Shown here one piece after another: positions 19,805 to 28,824 of a stretch of 64,000 nucleotides of DNA (its first letter is position 1; the number at the start of each line of letters is the position of its first letter). A program made the position numbers and the translations under genes. Under the pieces are notes generated by a model. That model was not told the origin of the DNA. It was given only the letters and a program-made list of their open reading frames with translations, and ran no database searches. Origin of the DNA: JALORV01 sp963769745 (lineage in GTDB: Bacteria > Pseudomonadota > Gammaproteobacteria > Burkholderiales > Burkholderiaceae_F); assembly GCA_963769745.1 (NCBI GenBank), contig CAVYNB010000029.1, positions 62,001 through 126,000 on the forward strand, given 5' to 3'.

Positions 19805-20923
19805 ATGCCCTCCATCCAAGCCAATTTCGACAACGTGTTCCGCTTCGGCGGAGCCGCGCTCATTCTGGTCGGCATCTTCATGGTGCTGCAGCCCTTTGTG
19901 TCAGCGATGGTGTTCGCAGGCGTGCTGGCCATCGCGACCTGGCCGCTGTTCGAGCGACTGCGACGCGCGGTCGGCGGAAATTCCACGTTGGCCGCAACCA
20001 CGATGCTGCTGGCGATCCTTGTACTGGTCATCATCCCCTTCACCCTGCTGTCAGCGGCGGCCGCCGAACAGGTCCCCGGGCTCGTCGGACTGGCCAAGGG
20101 GTGGATTCAGGACGGCGTCCATGCCCCCGAGGCATTGAAGGCGATCCCGGTCATCGGCGAGCGCCTCTACGGAATGCTCGAAACTCTCTTGCGCGACCGT
20201 GCGCAACTGTCGGCGCTGATGCAGAAAGTACTCGAGCCGGCCGGCCGCCTGTCGCTCGCCTTCGTGCGCGTGCTCGGCGACGGCATCCTGCAGTTGCTGC
20301 TGGTGACCTTCATCGTCTTCTTCTATTACCGCGACGGCGATGCCATCGTCGCCCTGCTGAAGCGGGTGTCCGATCGACTGTCCGGCAGGATGAGTACTGA
20401 AGTACTCACCATCGTCACCGGGACGACGCGCAGCGTGTTTGTCGGCATCGTCGGCACCGCGGCGGCGCAGTCCATCGTCGCACTGATCGGCTTCCTGATT
20501 GCCGGCGTGCCCGGTGCCTTCATGCTTGCCGTCGCCACATTCATCCTGTCGGTGGTGCCGATGGGCCCCGTGCTCATCTGGGGTGCGGCGGCGATCTGGC
20601 TCTATGTGAAGGGCGAGACCGGCTGGACCATCTTCATGGTGATCTGGGGCACCGTGGTCATCAGCAGCATCGACAACTTCCTCAAGCCGATCCTGATCGC
20701 TCGCGGCTCGACTCTGTCGCTCGGCATGATTTTTCTCGGCGTTCTCGGTGGCGTCGTCGCGTTCGGGTTCATCGGGGTGATCCTTGGTCCCGTCCTGCTG
20801 GCTCTCGGTGTCGCCTTCGGGCGTGCTTGGGTCAGCGCGCAGGATGCCCGCACTACCGTCGCGAAAGAACGTGCCGACCCCACGGACGCGCAGTCCGCGT
20901 CGGCCCCTGTGCGCAAAGCCTAG
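19805..20923 (+). CDS. AI-2E family transporter-like membrane protein
   Basis: A 372-residue integral membrane protein of the AI-2E transporter superfamily (YdiK/PerM-type). Membrane spans lie near residues 15-55 (one or two), 60-82, 145-175, 205-265 (several), and 285-345. The family signature region VPMGPVLIWGAAAIWLY and the GVIGF-like end (GFIGVILGPVLLALG) are present. The real substrate of this subgroup is unknown. The stop codon shares the four bases CTAG with the stop of the convergent orn gene. Confidence 0.88.
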   Translation: MPSIQANFDNVFRFGGAALILVGIFMVLQPFVSAMVFAGVLAIATWPLFERLRRAVGGNSTLAATTMLLAILVLVIIPFTLLSAAAAEQVPGLVGLAKGWIQDGVHAPEALKAIPVIGERLYGMLETLLRDRAQLSALMQKVLEPAGRLSLAFVRVLGDGILQLLLVTFIVFFYYRDGDAIVALLKRVSDRLSGRMSTEVLTIVTGTTRSVFVGIVGTAAAQSIVALIGFLIAGVPGAFMLAVATFILSVVPMGPVLIWGAAAIWLYVKGETGWTIFMVIWGTVVISSIDNFLKPILIARGSTLSLGMIFLGVLGGVVAFGFIGVILGPVLLALGVAFGRAWVSAQDARTTVAKERADPTDAQSASAPVRKA

Positions 20924-21513
20924 GACGCGATCGCGGCGCGCAACCACTGCGCGCGGTAGTGCTTGAGCTCGTCGATCGACTCGTAGATGTCGGCCAGCGC
21001 CTCGTGCCGGCTCTTCTTCTCGAACGAGCGGTAGACCGATGGATTCCAGCGGCGCGCGAGTTCCTTCAGCGTGCTGACATCGAGGTTGCGGTAATGAAAA
21101 TACGCCTCGAGCTGCGGCATCCACCGCGCCATGAAGCGCCGGTCCTGACAGATCGAGTTGCCGCACATCGGCGACTTGCCGCGCGGTACATGGCGCTGCA
21201 GGAATTCGATCAGGATGTCGCTTGCCGTGGACTCGTCGAGCGTCGACGAACGAACCTTGGCGGTCAGCCCCGAGCGACCGTGGGTCGAGGTGTTCCAGCT
21301 GTCCATGCCCTGCAGGACCCGTTCTGACTGTGCAATGACAAGCACGGGACCTTCGGCAATGACTTCAAGCTCGGCATCGGTGACGACCACTGCGACTTCG
21401 AGCACGCGGTCGGAGTCGGGGTTCAGCCCCGACATTTCCATGTCGACCCAGACGAGGTTCGTCTCGCTGTAACGCTCGGCACGAACGGCAGATTCGAGAG
21501 GGGGCTGTGACAT
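20920..21513 (-). CDS. orn: Oligoribonuclease
   Basis: A DEDDh 3'-5' exoribonuclease that degrades short RNAs and the pGpG product of c-di-GMP breakdown; 197 residues. Seen: exonuclease motif I LVWVDMEMSGLNPDSDRVLE (D and E metal ligands), CGNSICQDRRFMARWMPQLE (motif II) and HEALADIYESIDELKHYR (motif III with catalytic His and Asp). Length is normal; the ~15-residue N-terminal extension is unremarkable. It is convergent with the AI-2E gene and divergent from the M48 protease gene. Confidence 0.95.
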   Translation of the reverse strand: MSQPPLESAVRAERYSETNLVWVDMEMSGLNPDSDRVLEVAVVVTDAELEVIAEGPVLVIAQSERVLQGMDSWNTSTHGRSGLTAKVRSSTLDESTASDILIEFLQRHVPRGKSPMCGNSICQDRRFMARWMPQLEAYFHYRNLDVSTLKELARRWNPSVYRSFEKKSRHEALADIYESIDELKHYRAQWLRAAIAS

Positions 21514-21644
21514 AATTCCCGCGTTGATCGATCAATGCGCATCGATCCGGTCGAAGGGCGCGCGATTGTCGCACGGCGAACCTTGCCGACCCGCGCGACC
21601 CGCTGATCCTGGCGGATGCCGATGCGCATCGAGTACCGCAGCTC

Positions 21645-22913
21645 TTGTCCATGTCCCAGTTCCTCTCGTTGACATTCGTTGTCTTTCTGCTGCTGATGGT
21701 CGGCCTGAAATACTGGCTGTCGTGGCGGCAAGTACGTCACGTCGGCCGACATGCCGATGCCGTCCCGCGGCAGTTTGCCGACCGGGTCACGCTCGAGGCA
21801 CATCGCAAGGCGGCGTCCTACACCATCGCCAAAACGCGGCTCGCACTGATAGAGACCGCCGTCGGCGCGGCGCTGCTCGTGCTGCTCACGCTGCTCGGCG
21901 GCCTGCAGTGGATCGCCGATGTGCTGCGTAACGTCATCGACGATGGGATTGCGTTTCAGCTGCTCTTCGTCGCGGTCGTCGTGGTCGCGCTCGGGATTGT
22001 CGATCTTCCGTTTTCGTGGTTCCGGCAGTTCCATATCGAGCAGCGCTACGGCTTCAACCGCATGACGCCGACGCTCTGGCTCACGGACCTGGCCAAGTCG
22101 TTCGCGCTGGCCGCCGTGCTCGGATTGCCGCTCCTGGCTGCCGTAGTCGCCTTGATGCGTGGCGCGGGGCAGTGGTGGTGGATCTATGCGTGGCTGCTGT
22201 GGGTGAGCTTCAACGCGCTCGTGCTCGTCATCTACCCGACCGTGATCGCACCGTTGTTCAACAAGTTCGAGCCGCTGAAGGATTCCGGGCTCGCGCAGCG
22301 CATTGCCGAACTGCTGACACGCACGGGATTTTCCAGCAAAGGGGTGTTCGTGATGGACGGGTCGCGCCGTTCCGCTCACGGCAACGCCTACTTCACCGGG
22401 CTCGGGCGCGCCAAGCGCATCGTTTTCTTTGACACGCTGGTCGAACGGCTGCAACCCTCCGAGATCGAAGCCGTGCTGGCCCACGAACTCGGGCACTTCA
22501 AGCTCAAGCACATCGCCAAACGATTGGCGTTTTCCTTTTTTGCGAGCCTCGTGTTTCTCGCGCTGCTCGGCTGGCTTGCGGCCCGCCCGTGGTTCTACAC
22601 CGGCCTCGGTGTCACACCTGCGCTCGATGGTGGCAACGAAGGCGCGGCCCTGGTGCTCTTCATGCTGGTGTTGCCGGTGTTCACGTTCGTCTTCGCCCCC
22701 GTCGCGAGCCACTTTTCGCGCCGGCACGAGTTCGAGGCGGATGCCTTCGCCGCCCGCCATGCGTCGGCACAGGACCTTGTCAACGCACTCGTGAAGCTCT
22801 ACGAGGACAACGCCTCGACCCTGACGCCCGACCCGATCCACTCGGCCTTCTACGACTCGCACCCGCCCGCCTCGCTGCGCGTCGCACGCCTGGCGGCCGT
22901 CGCGCACGCATGA
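21645..22913 (+). CDS. M48 family (Ste24-type) membrane metalloprotease
   Basis: A 422-residue CAAX-protease-like zinc metallopeptidase of the inner membrane. The N-terminus and middle hold about six membrane spans. The zinc motif AHELGHFKLKH lies near residue 285, with a third ligand in SRRHEFEADAFAARH. ATG 21645 or 21651 are both possible starts. The stop overlaps the rsgA start as ATGA, so the pair is translationally coupled. The order orn-M48-rsgA is conserved in Burkholderiales. Confidence 0.92.
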   Translation: MSMSQFLSLTFVVFLLLMVGLKYWLSWRQVRHVGRHADAVPRQFADRVTLEAHRKAASYTIAKTRLALIETAVGAALLVLLTLLGGLQWIADVLRNVIDDGIAFQLLFVAVVVVALGIVDLPFSWFRQFHIEQRYGFNRMTPTLWLTDLAKSFALAAVLGLPLLAAVVALMRGAGQWWWIYAWLLWVSFNALVLVIYPTVIAPLFNKFEPLKDSGLAQRIAELLTRTGFSSKGVFVMDGSRRSAHGNAYFTGLGRAKRIVFFDTLVERLQPSEIEAVLAHELGHFKLKHIAKRLAFSFFASLVFLALLGWLAARPWFYTGLGVTPALDGGNEGAALVLFMLVLPVFTFVFAPVASHFSRRHEFEADAFAARHASAQDLVNALVKLYEDNASTLTPDPIHSAFYDSHPPASLRVARLAAVAHA

Positions 22914-23818
22914 AATCCGCCGGGCGCAGTGACCTGCCCCGGTTTCCCGCTCGTGTCATTGGCACCTTTGGCCGCACCTCGCTGCTCGAGGACGACGCCG
23001 GCGCGTCGTGGTCTGCGGTGCGCCGCGGCCGCCGCAGCGACCTCGTCGTCGGCGATCGCGTCGTCGCCAGCGCGTCAGCTCCGGGGCAGGCTGCGGTCGA
23101 GTCGATCGAGCCGCGCACGAGCCTGCTGTACCGCGCCGATGCGTTTCGCACGAAAGAACTCGCGGCGAACATCGACCAGGTCATCATCGTGTTCGCCTCG
23201 CGACCGACTTTCAACCTGTGGTTCCTGTGGAAGGCACTGGTGGCTGCGCGCGCAGCGGACATCGAGGGCATCGTGGTCCGCAACAAGACCGACCTCGACG
23301 ATGGCGCCGAAGCCGCACAGGCCGTGGTGGCACAGATCGGCCGACTGGGCTGGCGCACGGCCGCCGTTTCTGCGCGCTCCCGGCCCGACGAGACCCTCGC
23401 GACGCTCCGGCAGATCACGCAGGGAAAGAGCTCATTGCTGGTCGGGCAGTCCGGCATGGGCAAGTCGACCTTGCTCAATCTGCTGGTACCTGAAGCACAG
23501 GCACGAACACGCGAGTACTCGGAACGCCTCGACCTCGGCAAGCAGACCACGACCGCGGCACGCTGGTTCAGGCTGCCCTACGGGGGCGCCATCGTGGACA
23601 CACCGGGCTTCCAGGAGTTCGGCCTCGCACACCTGACTCCGGCCCAGATCGTGGCCGGCTTTCCGGAGTTCGCATCGCACCTGGGCAGGTGCCGATTCGC
23701 CGACTGCCGGCACCTGGTCGAGCCGGACTGCGCTATCCGTGCTGCAGTGACGGCAGGCGAGGTGGCATCGAGCCGCTACGATTTCTATCAATCACTGATC
23801 GCAGGGAGCACGCGGTGA
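22910..23818 (+). CDS. rsgA: Small ribosomal subunit biogenesis GTPase RsgA
   Basis: A circularly permuted GTPase that aids 30S maturation; 302 residues from ATG 22910. An N-terminal OB fold (RVIGTFGRTSLLEDD) is followed by G4 (VRNKTDLDD) ahead of G1 (LVGQSGMGKSTLLNLL at ~180), then G3 (IVDTPGFQEFG). The C-terminal zinc knuckle CRFADCRHLVEPDC is intact. Open sequence upstream lies inside the M48 gene in another frame and is ignored. The TGA stop overlaps the GTG start of the next gene. Confidence 0.95.
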   Translation: MKSAGRSDLPRFPARVIGTFGRTSLLEDDAGASWSAVRRGRRSDLVVGDRVVASASAPGQAAVESIEPRTSLLYRADAFRTKELAANIDQVIIVFASRPTFNLWFLWKALVAARAADIEGIVVRNKTDLDDGAEAAQAVVAQIGRLGWRTAAVSARSRPDETLATLRQITQGKSSLLVGQSGMGKSTLLNLLVPEAQARTREYSERLDLGKQTTTAARWFRLPYGGAIVDTPGFQEFGLAHLTPAQIVAGFPEFASHLGRCRFADCRHLVEPDCAIRAAVTAGEVASSRYDFYQSLIAGSTR

Positions 23819-24123
23819 AACTGCTGGCGCGCGCGGACCACCTGGTGCTGGCCACGATCTGGGCCGAATCGCTGCGCGCGGCAGGCATCCGCTGCCAGTT
23901 GCGCAACACGACGCTGTCCGGTGCCATCGGTGAGATTCCGTTCCTCGAGTGCGCGCCGCAGGTGTGGATCGAACGCGATGCCGATGAGTCGCGCGCACGA
24001 GAGATCCTGCAGGAACTGCGGCGTCCGGTGCGTGGTCCGAACTGGCACTGCGCCGCGTGCGGCGAATCGTCAGAGCCGCAGTTCGGCGCGTGCTGGCAGT
24101 GTGGGGCCGTGCGACCGGCCTGA
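23815..24123 (+). CDS. DUF2007 / zinc-ribbon protein
   Basis: A 102-residue protein starting at GTG 23815, overlapping the rsgA stop as GTGA. The N-terminal part (LARADHLVLATIWAESLRAAGIRCQLRN) is a DUF2007 signal-transducing-like domain. The C-terminus holds two CxxC pairs (CAACGES and CWQCGAV), a zinc ribbon. Function unknown. It is the last gene of the M48-rsgA unit and converges with the CobD-like gene. Confidence 0.8.
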   Translation: MKLLARADHLVLATIWAESLRAAGIRCQLRNTTLSGAIGEIPFLECAPQVWIERDADESRAREILQELRRPVRGPNWHCAACGESSEPQFGACWQCGAVRPA

Positions 24124-24172
24124 CCCGGCCGGGTCGCGGCTGCAAGCCTGTGTCGGCCGACCTTCGATTACG

Positions 24173-25144
24173 TCAGGCCAGCCAGTTCGCCAGAGTCATC
24201 AACAGCAGCAGGGCGAGCCAGAGCAGAAGCGAGCGCCAGACCAGCCCAACGACGGCTCGTACAGCAGGCGGGCGCGGCTCGGCCAGTCCGGCGCCTTCGT
24301 TACCCGCTTCGTCGAAGTACCGCGCCGACTCCGCTTCCGACATCAGTCGCAGACCGAGTGCGCCGCCGGCGGTCGCGAGTATCAGGGTGCGCGAGTCGGG
24401 GGATGGCATGCCATCGGTCCCCGGCTTGCGTGCGACCTGGCGCCAGCAATAGATCGCCCCCTCAAAATCGCCGACGATGGCATAGCCCAGCGCCGTCAGG
24501 CGCGCCGGAGCCCAGTCGATCCAGGCAAAGGCCTGGCGTGCAAACTCCCCGAAACGATCGGGCGGCGTGGGCGGCAGCGGCGCTCGGCTCCAGACCCGGG
24601 ACGAATGTTCGGCGAGCCGGTAGAAGACCGCCCCCATGGGGCCAGGTAGCAGTACAAACCAGAAGAACACTCCGAACACGTGGCGCTGTGCCAGCAGCAG
24701 TCCGTGCTCGATCGCCTGCCGGACCACTTCCTCCGGCGCAAGATCGGCCGCGCTGAACGACGGGTCACTGAGTCGCTTCCATGCGGTGAGCTCGTGGCGG
24801 GCCGCCGCGAGGTCGCCGTTGGCCAGCGCAATCTGGATCTCGGTGCCACGGTGACTGAACTGCCGGAAACCGAGTGCGAAGTACAGGACGAGCACGTTGA
24901 GTGCCAGCCCGAGAAACCAGTTGATCGAGACCAGCACCGAGTACAGCGCACCGACGGCGATCGTGAGGCCGACGACGACCAGCATCCAGGCATAGAAACC
25001 ATGCCGGGGGCGCCCTGCGTTGAGGTTGTGCTCTGCCCACGACGACACCTGTCGCACGGATGCGTACACCGGGTTTTCGCTCGGCAGCGCCCGCAACTGC
25101 TCGATGAGCAGCGTGATCACCAGCGATAGCCAGGCCACTTGCAT
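24173..25144 (-). CDS. CobD/CbiB-like (AmpE-type) inner-membrane protein
   Basis: A 323-residue protein distantly related to adenosylcobinamide-phosphate synthase CbiB/CobD. Spans lie near residues 1-15, 50-92, 150-170 and 300-322. A central cytoplasmic section holds a WAPARLTALGYAIVGDFEGAIYCWR block characteristic of the family. No other cobalamin genes are nearby, and Burkholderiales often carry this gene beside rsgA and the Nudix gene, so a role in B12 synthesis is doubtful. Confidence 0.75.
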   Translation of the reverse strand: MQVAWLSLVITLLIEQLRALPSENPVYASVRQVSSWAEHNLNAGRPRHGFYAWMLVVVGLTIAVGALYSVLVSINWFLGLALNVLVLYFALGFRQFSHRGTEIQIALANGDLAAARHELTAWKRLSDPSFSAADLAPEEVVRQAIEHGLLLAQRHVFGVFFWFVLLPGPMGAVFYRLAEHSSRVWSRAPLPPTPPDRFGEFARQAFAWIDWAPARLTALGYAIVGDFEGAIYCWRQVARKPGTDGMPSPDSRTLILATAGGALGLRLMSEAESARYFDEAGNEGAGLAEPRPPAVRAVVGLVWRSLLLWLALLLLMTLANWLA

Positions 25145-25180
25145 CCTCCTCGTTGCATTGTAGTGGCGGCCTCCGCCCGA

Positions 25181-25891
25181 TCAGGCGCGCAGGAACTGGT
25201 ACAGGTTGCGCAGCATCGCGGCCGTCGCACCCCAGATGAAATAACGGCGCATCGCCTCATACGGCATCGCGTAGAACGTACGTGCGAAGTCGCCCAGCGC
25301 GACGATGCGCCGCTCGTGATGAGCCGGGTCCATCAGGAACGCCAGTGGAACCTCGAACGTCTCGGATACTTCGAACGTATCGAGCGTGAGCGTGAACGGC
25401 TGCTCGACCATGCCGACCACCGGAGTGACACGGAAACCGGTCGCGGTCGTGTACTCCGGGAGGGTCCCGACGATGTCAACGATTGCAGAGCGCAGTCCGA
25501 CTTCTTCTTCGGCTTCACGCAGCGCCGTTGCGATCGGGTCCGAGTCGTGTTCCTCGACGCTGCCGCCTGGAAAGCTGATCTGTCCGGCATGATCGTTGAG
25601 GTGCGCGGTGCGTTGGGTCAACAGCACCTGCACGTCGTTGCCGCGCACGATCAGCGGGACCAGGACAGCGGCGGGACGCGGCTCCATGTCCGGAAGAAAC
25701 AGGCGCGGGTCCGCCCGCAGCTCGGGCTGCCAAGCGATCGGCGTCGCAAAGCGCTGGCGCAGTGCCGACGGCCGCAGACGATCCGCTGCCAACGCCGGGC
25801 CTCGCGCCAGCGGGTCGTCGAATGCCGGATCGTGCGGAACGGTTTCCGGATCGAACAGCGGACGTCTCGGGGTGGCTCCCGGTGAACTCAT
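25181..25891 (-). CDS. Nudix CoA pyrophosphatase (NudL-like)
   Basis: A 236-residue hydrolase likely cleaving CoA and its derivatives to phosphopantetheine and 3',5'-ADP. The UPF0035 motif LLTQRTAHLNDHAGQISF is followed by the Nudix box GGSVEEHDSDPIATALREAEEEVGL. As in other NudL proteins, Asp takes the place of the first Glu. ATG 25891 is chosen; a longer reading back to 26125 would cover rplS and is rejected. It lies downstream of the rplS terminator-like hairpin. Confidence 0.9.
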   Translation of the reverse strand: MSSPGATPRRPLFDPETVPHDPAFDDPLARGPALAADRLRPSALRQRFATPIAWQPELRADPRLFLPDMEPRPAAVLVPLIVRGNDVQVLLTQRTAHLNDHAGQISFPGGSVEEHDSDPIATALREAEEEVGLRSAIVDIVGTLPEYTTATGFRVTPVVGMVEQPFTLTLDTFEVSETFEVPLAFLMDPAHHERRIVALGDFARTFYAMPYEAMRRYFIWGATAAMLRNLYQFLRA

Positions 25892-25931
25892 CGTATGCCC
25901 CAGCATGAAGCGACAGCCGAAGACAAATGCA

Positions 25932-25954
25932 GAGGGCCGCCAGTGGCGGCCCTC
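25932..25954 (-). terminator. Hairpin ending the rpsP-rimM-trmD-rplS operon
   Basis: GAGGGCCGCC and GGCGGCCCTC form a perfect 10-bp stem with a 3-base loop, 16 bases after the rplS stop. On the minus strand it is followed by the moderately T-rich TGCATTTGTCTT, so it resembles a weak intrinsic terminator that may still allow read-through into the Nudix gene. Confidence 0.6.
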
Positions 25955-25970
25955 GAGGCGGACGGGAAGA

Positions 25971-26405
25971 TTATTCCGCCGCCTCGTCGGCGGCGGCGTC
26001 GACCGCGGCGGCCTTGTCGGCCGCTGCCTTGTCTGCCGCGCTCCGGTGGGTGAGCTTCTCGCGAATGCGGGCCGACTTGCCCGAACGGTCGCGCAGGTAG
26101 TACAGCTTGGCGCGGCGGACATCACCGCGGCGCTTCACCTCGATCGATGCGATCGTCGGCGAATACAACTGGAACGTGCGCTCGACGCCTTCGCCGCTCG
26201 ACACCTTGCGCACCACGAAGGACGAGTTCAGTCCGCGGTTGCGACGGCCGATCACGACGCCCTCGTAGGCCTGCACGCGCTTGCGGGTGCCTTCGACGAC
26301 GTTGACGTTGACGATCACCGTGTCACCCGGCGCGAAGTCGGGAATCGACTTGTTGACGGACACGCGCGCCAGTTCTTCCTGTTCCAGTTTCTGAATGATG
26401 TTCAT
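25971..26405 (-). CDS. rplS: 50S ribosomal protein L19
   Basis: 144 residues; L19 sits at the 30S-50S interface. The core (IPDFAPGDTVIVNVNVVEGTR, YEGVVIGRRNRGLNSSFVVRK, VERTFQLYSP, VRRAKLYYLRDRSGKSARIREKL) is complete by about residue 120. Unusually, it then carries a ~23-residue tail rich in Ala, Lys, Asp and Glu with AADKAAADKAAA repeats. Last gene of the conserved rpsP-rimM-trmD-rplS unit. Confidence 0.96.
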   Translation of the reverse strand: MNIIQKLEQEELARVSVNKSIPDFAPGDTVIVNVNVVEGTRKRVQAYEGVVIGRRNRGLNSSFVVRKVSSGEGVERTFQLYSPTIASIEVKRRGDVRRAKLYYLRDRSGKSARIREKLTHRSAADKAAADKAAAVDAAADEAAE

Positions 26406-26473
26406 TGTCAGCTCCTAATTCCATCATCGTGCGGCTGTCATCGTTGTATGCCGCCCGAGAGGATGGATTCACT

Positions 26474-27244
26474 TCACGCAGCGGACTCGGACTCCGCTGC
26501 ACCTGTCTGCGCAAGTTCGCGCAGATCTCTTTCATCGCGCGTGGAAAGTCGCCCTTCCGCGCGTGCCGCCCGGATAAGTTCCGGCCGGTCCCGCATCGTC
26601 GCCCGCAATGCCTCGCGACGACGCCAGATCTCGATGTCGGCGTGGTGCCCCGACATCAGCACCGCCGGCACCGCGGTCCCGCGCCAGCTTTCGGGCCGCG
26701 TGTAATGCGGCCCGTCGAGCAACCCGGTCGCGAACGACTCATCATCCACCGATGCGTCCTTCAGTGCGCCAGGCAGCTGCCGAACCACGGCATCGATCAG
26801 TGCCATGGCCGCCAGTTCCCCGCCCGACATCACGAAGTCACCGACCGACACCACCTCGTCGACGCAGTCATCGAGGAAGCGCTGGTCGATCCCCTCGTAA
26901 CGCCCGCACACTACAGCCAGCGATCCGCCCTGCGTTGCCCATTGGCGCACCCGGGCGTCTGTCAGTGGCCGTCCGTTCGGCGCCAGCGCCACGACCCGCG
27001 CGGCCCCGCCGTCTTCCCGGACCGCATCGAGCGCGAGCGCCAGCGGTTCGGCCATCATCACCATCCCCGGCCCGCCGCCATAGGGCCGGTCATCGACGGT
27101 CCGGTGGGCGTCCGACGTAAAGTCACGTGGGTTCCACGTCGCCAGTGACCACAAGCCCAGTTCGAAGGCGCGCCGGGTGATGCCATGCTCGGTGATCGCC
27201 GCAAACATCGCGGGGAAAAGCGTGACGACGTCGAAGCGCATCAC
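26474..27244 (-). CDS. trmD: tRNA (guanine37-N1)-methyltransferase
   Basis: 256 residues; methylates G37 of tRNAs reading CNN codons, using SAM in a knotted SPOUT fold. Seen: DVVTLFPAMF at the start, the YGGGPGMVM loop near residue 77-85, LAVVCGRYEGID and the knot sequence VGDFVMSGGELAAM. Length is normal. It starts nine bases after the rimM stop. Confidence 0.96.
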   Translation of the reverse strand: MMRFDVVTLFPAMFAAITEHGITRRAFELGLWSLATWNPRDFTSDAHRTVDDRPYGGGPGMVMMAEPLALALDAVREDGGAARVVALAPNGRPLTDARVRQWATQGGSLAVVCGRYEGIDQRFLDDCVDEVVSVGDFVMSGGELAAMALIDAVVRQLPGALKDASVDDESFATGLLDGPHYTRPESWRGTAVPAVLMSGHHADIEIWRRREALRATMRDRPELIRAARAEGRLSTRDERDLRELAQTGAAESESAA

Positions 27245-27253
27245 CCGTCCCTG

Positions 27254-27790
27254 TCACCACTCGTTGTTCCAGTCGACCCGCACCACCCGCTGCCTCAGGT
27301 CCACGCTCTCAACAAACTGCTCGACCAGCGGAATCAGCCGCACTTCGCCATCCGGGCCACTGCTCACTTCAAGCCACTGGCCGCCCGAGTTCTCGCGCAG
27401 CCCGGCGACCTCACCCAGGTGGTCTCCGCCGCGATTGACCACACCGCACCCCAGCAGGTCGACCCAGTAGAACTCGCCCTGCGCCGGAGGAGGAAATTCG
27501 CTGCGGGGAACCGCCAGCGCCACGCCCTTCAGGGCCTCGGCCATTTCCTTCGACTCGCACCCGGCCCACTTGGCCAGCAGCGCAGCGCCATGTCGCCTGC
27601 ACGCTTGCGGCACGATCGGCCGCACGCCATCGGGTTCGAGCAACCACCACGTGCGGGCGTCTTGCAGTACCCCTCCATCAGAGCCCCGCAGCGCCACGCG
27701 AACCCAACCCTTCACACCGTAGGCGCCGTGCACCGCGCCGAGTTCCACCAGATCCGGCGGCGTTGTCGCAGCCGCGGATCCTTCTGACAT
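27254..27790 (-). CDS. rimM: Ribosome maturation factor RimM
   Basis: 178 residues; binds S19 and helps 30S head assembly. The N-terminal RimM domain has VELGAVHGAYGVKGWVRV, and the C-terminal PRC-barrel begins at FYWVDLLGCGVVNRGGDHLGEV and ends with VDWNNEW. ATG 27790 is preferred; GTG 27793 directly upstream overlaps the rpsP stop and is also possible. In both cases it is translationally coupled to rpsP. Confidence 0.94.
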   Translation of the reverse strand: MSEGSAAATTPPDLVELGAVHGAYGVKGWVRVALRGSDGGVLQDARTWWLLEPDGVRPIVPQACRRHGAALLAKWAGCESKEMAEALKGVALAVPRSEFPPPAQGEFYWVDLLGCGVVNRGGDHLGEVAGLRENSGGQWLEVSSGPDGEVRLIPLVEQFVESVDLRQRVVRVDWNNEW

Positions 27791-27792
27791 CA

Positions 27793-28056
27793 CTACGCGG
27801 CGGCTGCGCCCTGCTTCGGCGCATGTTCCTTGACCAGGCGCGCGACCGTCGGCGACACACGCGCGCCCACGCCGGCCCAGTAGCTGAGCCGGTCCGCCGC
27901 GATGCGCAGCTTGGGCTCGTTTTCGGCCGCGACCGGGTTGTAGAACCCGACACGCTCGATGAACCGGCCGTCGCGCGGGTTGCGCGAATCCGTGGCCACG
28001 ATATTGAAAAACGGCCGCTTCTTTGCGCCGCCCCGGGCAAGTCGAATCACGACCAT
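27793..28056 (-). CDS. rpsP: 30S ribosomal protein S16
   Basis: 87 residues from ATG 28056 (MVVIRLARGGAKKRPF). The upstream codons to 28098 are not conserved, and AAGGAAG precedes 28056 as ribosome-binding site. The core FNIVATDSRNPRDGRFIERVGFYNP and the WAGVGARVSPTVARLV region are typical. It has a short Ala-rich end. First gene of the operon. Confidence 0.96.
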   Translation of the reverse strand: MVVIRLARGGAKKRPFFNIVATDSRNPRDGRFIERVGFYNPVAAENEPKLRIAADRLSYWAGVGARVSPTVARLVKEHAPKQGAAAA

Positions 28057-28398
28057 TGTTTCTTCCTTCAGTTCTGATGCGGCATCACCGACCACCACGT
28101 GGATTTCGGTCGTGCCGACTGGACAACGTCTGTCCTGTGGGTTTTGCTAACGCTCCGGCGCGCCGACCCTCGGCGGGTTCACGGCAGGCATAGCCCGCCG
28201 ACTTGCTTCTGACACCCGACTCGTGCGGCAACGCGGAAAACCCGCGATTGTATCCGTCGGCCGCGGCACCAGGCAAGCCGGACCGATTTGCGCGCGCAGG
28301 CCGCCTTCTTGGTGGGTCGGTCACCCCAGGCCGCACGAACAGGGTCACATCGCTGGCTCCGTATGATGGCCAACTGCATTCAAGCACGTGGTTTCCGT
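28057..28398. other. Non-coding gap between rpsP and the TM2-like gene
   Basis: No gene is seen in this divergent 342-base gap. On the minus strand TTGCCT (28276-28271), 18 bases, TACAAT (28252-28247) is a fair sigma-70 promoter for rpsP, giving a leader of about 185 bases. On the plus strand TATGAT at 28362-28367 could be a -10 for the right-hand gene. A TCGGCGGG/CCCGCCGA inverted repeat lies at about 28170-28201, within that leader. Confidence 0.4.
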
Positions 28399-28809
28399 AT
28401 GGCGAAATTCCATCACAAGGCCCTGGCCGCCCTGCTGGCGTCGCTGGGGGGCGCGCTAGGCCTCAACCGACTCTATCTAAGCCAGAAATTCTGGTGGCTG
28501 CCGCTGGCCATCACGGCCATGACCTTGCCTCTGCTGATCGGCGTGCGCAACTGGTATCAGTCGCCGGCGTTCTTCCTGCTGATGGTCCCGGTCACGGCAG
28601 GCTTCATCCAGGCGCTTGTCATCGCGCTGATGCCGGACGAGCGCTTCGACGCCGCGTACAACGCGGGAAGCTCGCGCAAGAACAACAGTGGCTGGGATGC
28701 CGTCCTGGTCGCCATCGCTACGCTGGCCGGCGGTGCAGTCGCCCTGATGGCGACGATCGCCCTGCTGTTCCAGACCTACTACGAACGTACGCTCGGCCTG
28801 GCGCAATAG
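28399..28809 (+). CDS. TM2-domain-like small membrane protein
   Basis: 136 residues from ATG 28399 (MAKFHHKALAALLASLGG). The N-terminus LGGALGLNRLYLSQKFWWLPL resembles the TM2/NINE domain, in which the Arg/Tyr-containing turn lies between two helices. Further spans lie near residues 40-55, 60-80 and 108-130. No partner is evident; function unknown. It converges with the radical SAM gene. Confidence 0.72.
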   Translation: MAKFHHKALAALLASLGGALGLNRLYLSQKFWWLPLAITAMTLPLLIGVRNWYQSPAFFLLMVPVTAGFIQALVIALMPDERFDAAYNAGSSRKNNSGWDAVLVAIATLAGGAVALMATIALLFQTYYERTLGLAQ

Positions 28810-28824
28810 GTTTCAACATCGGTT

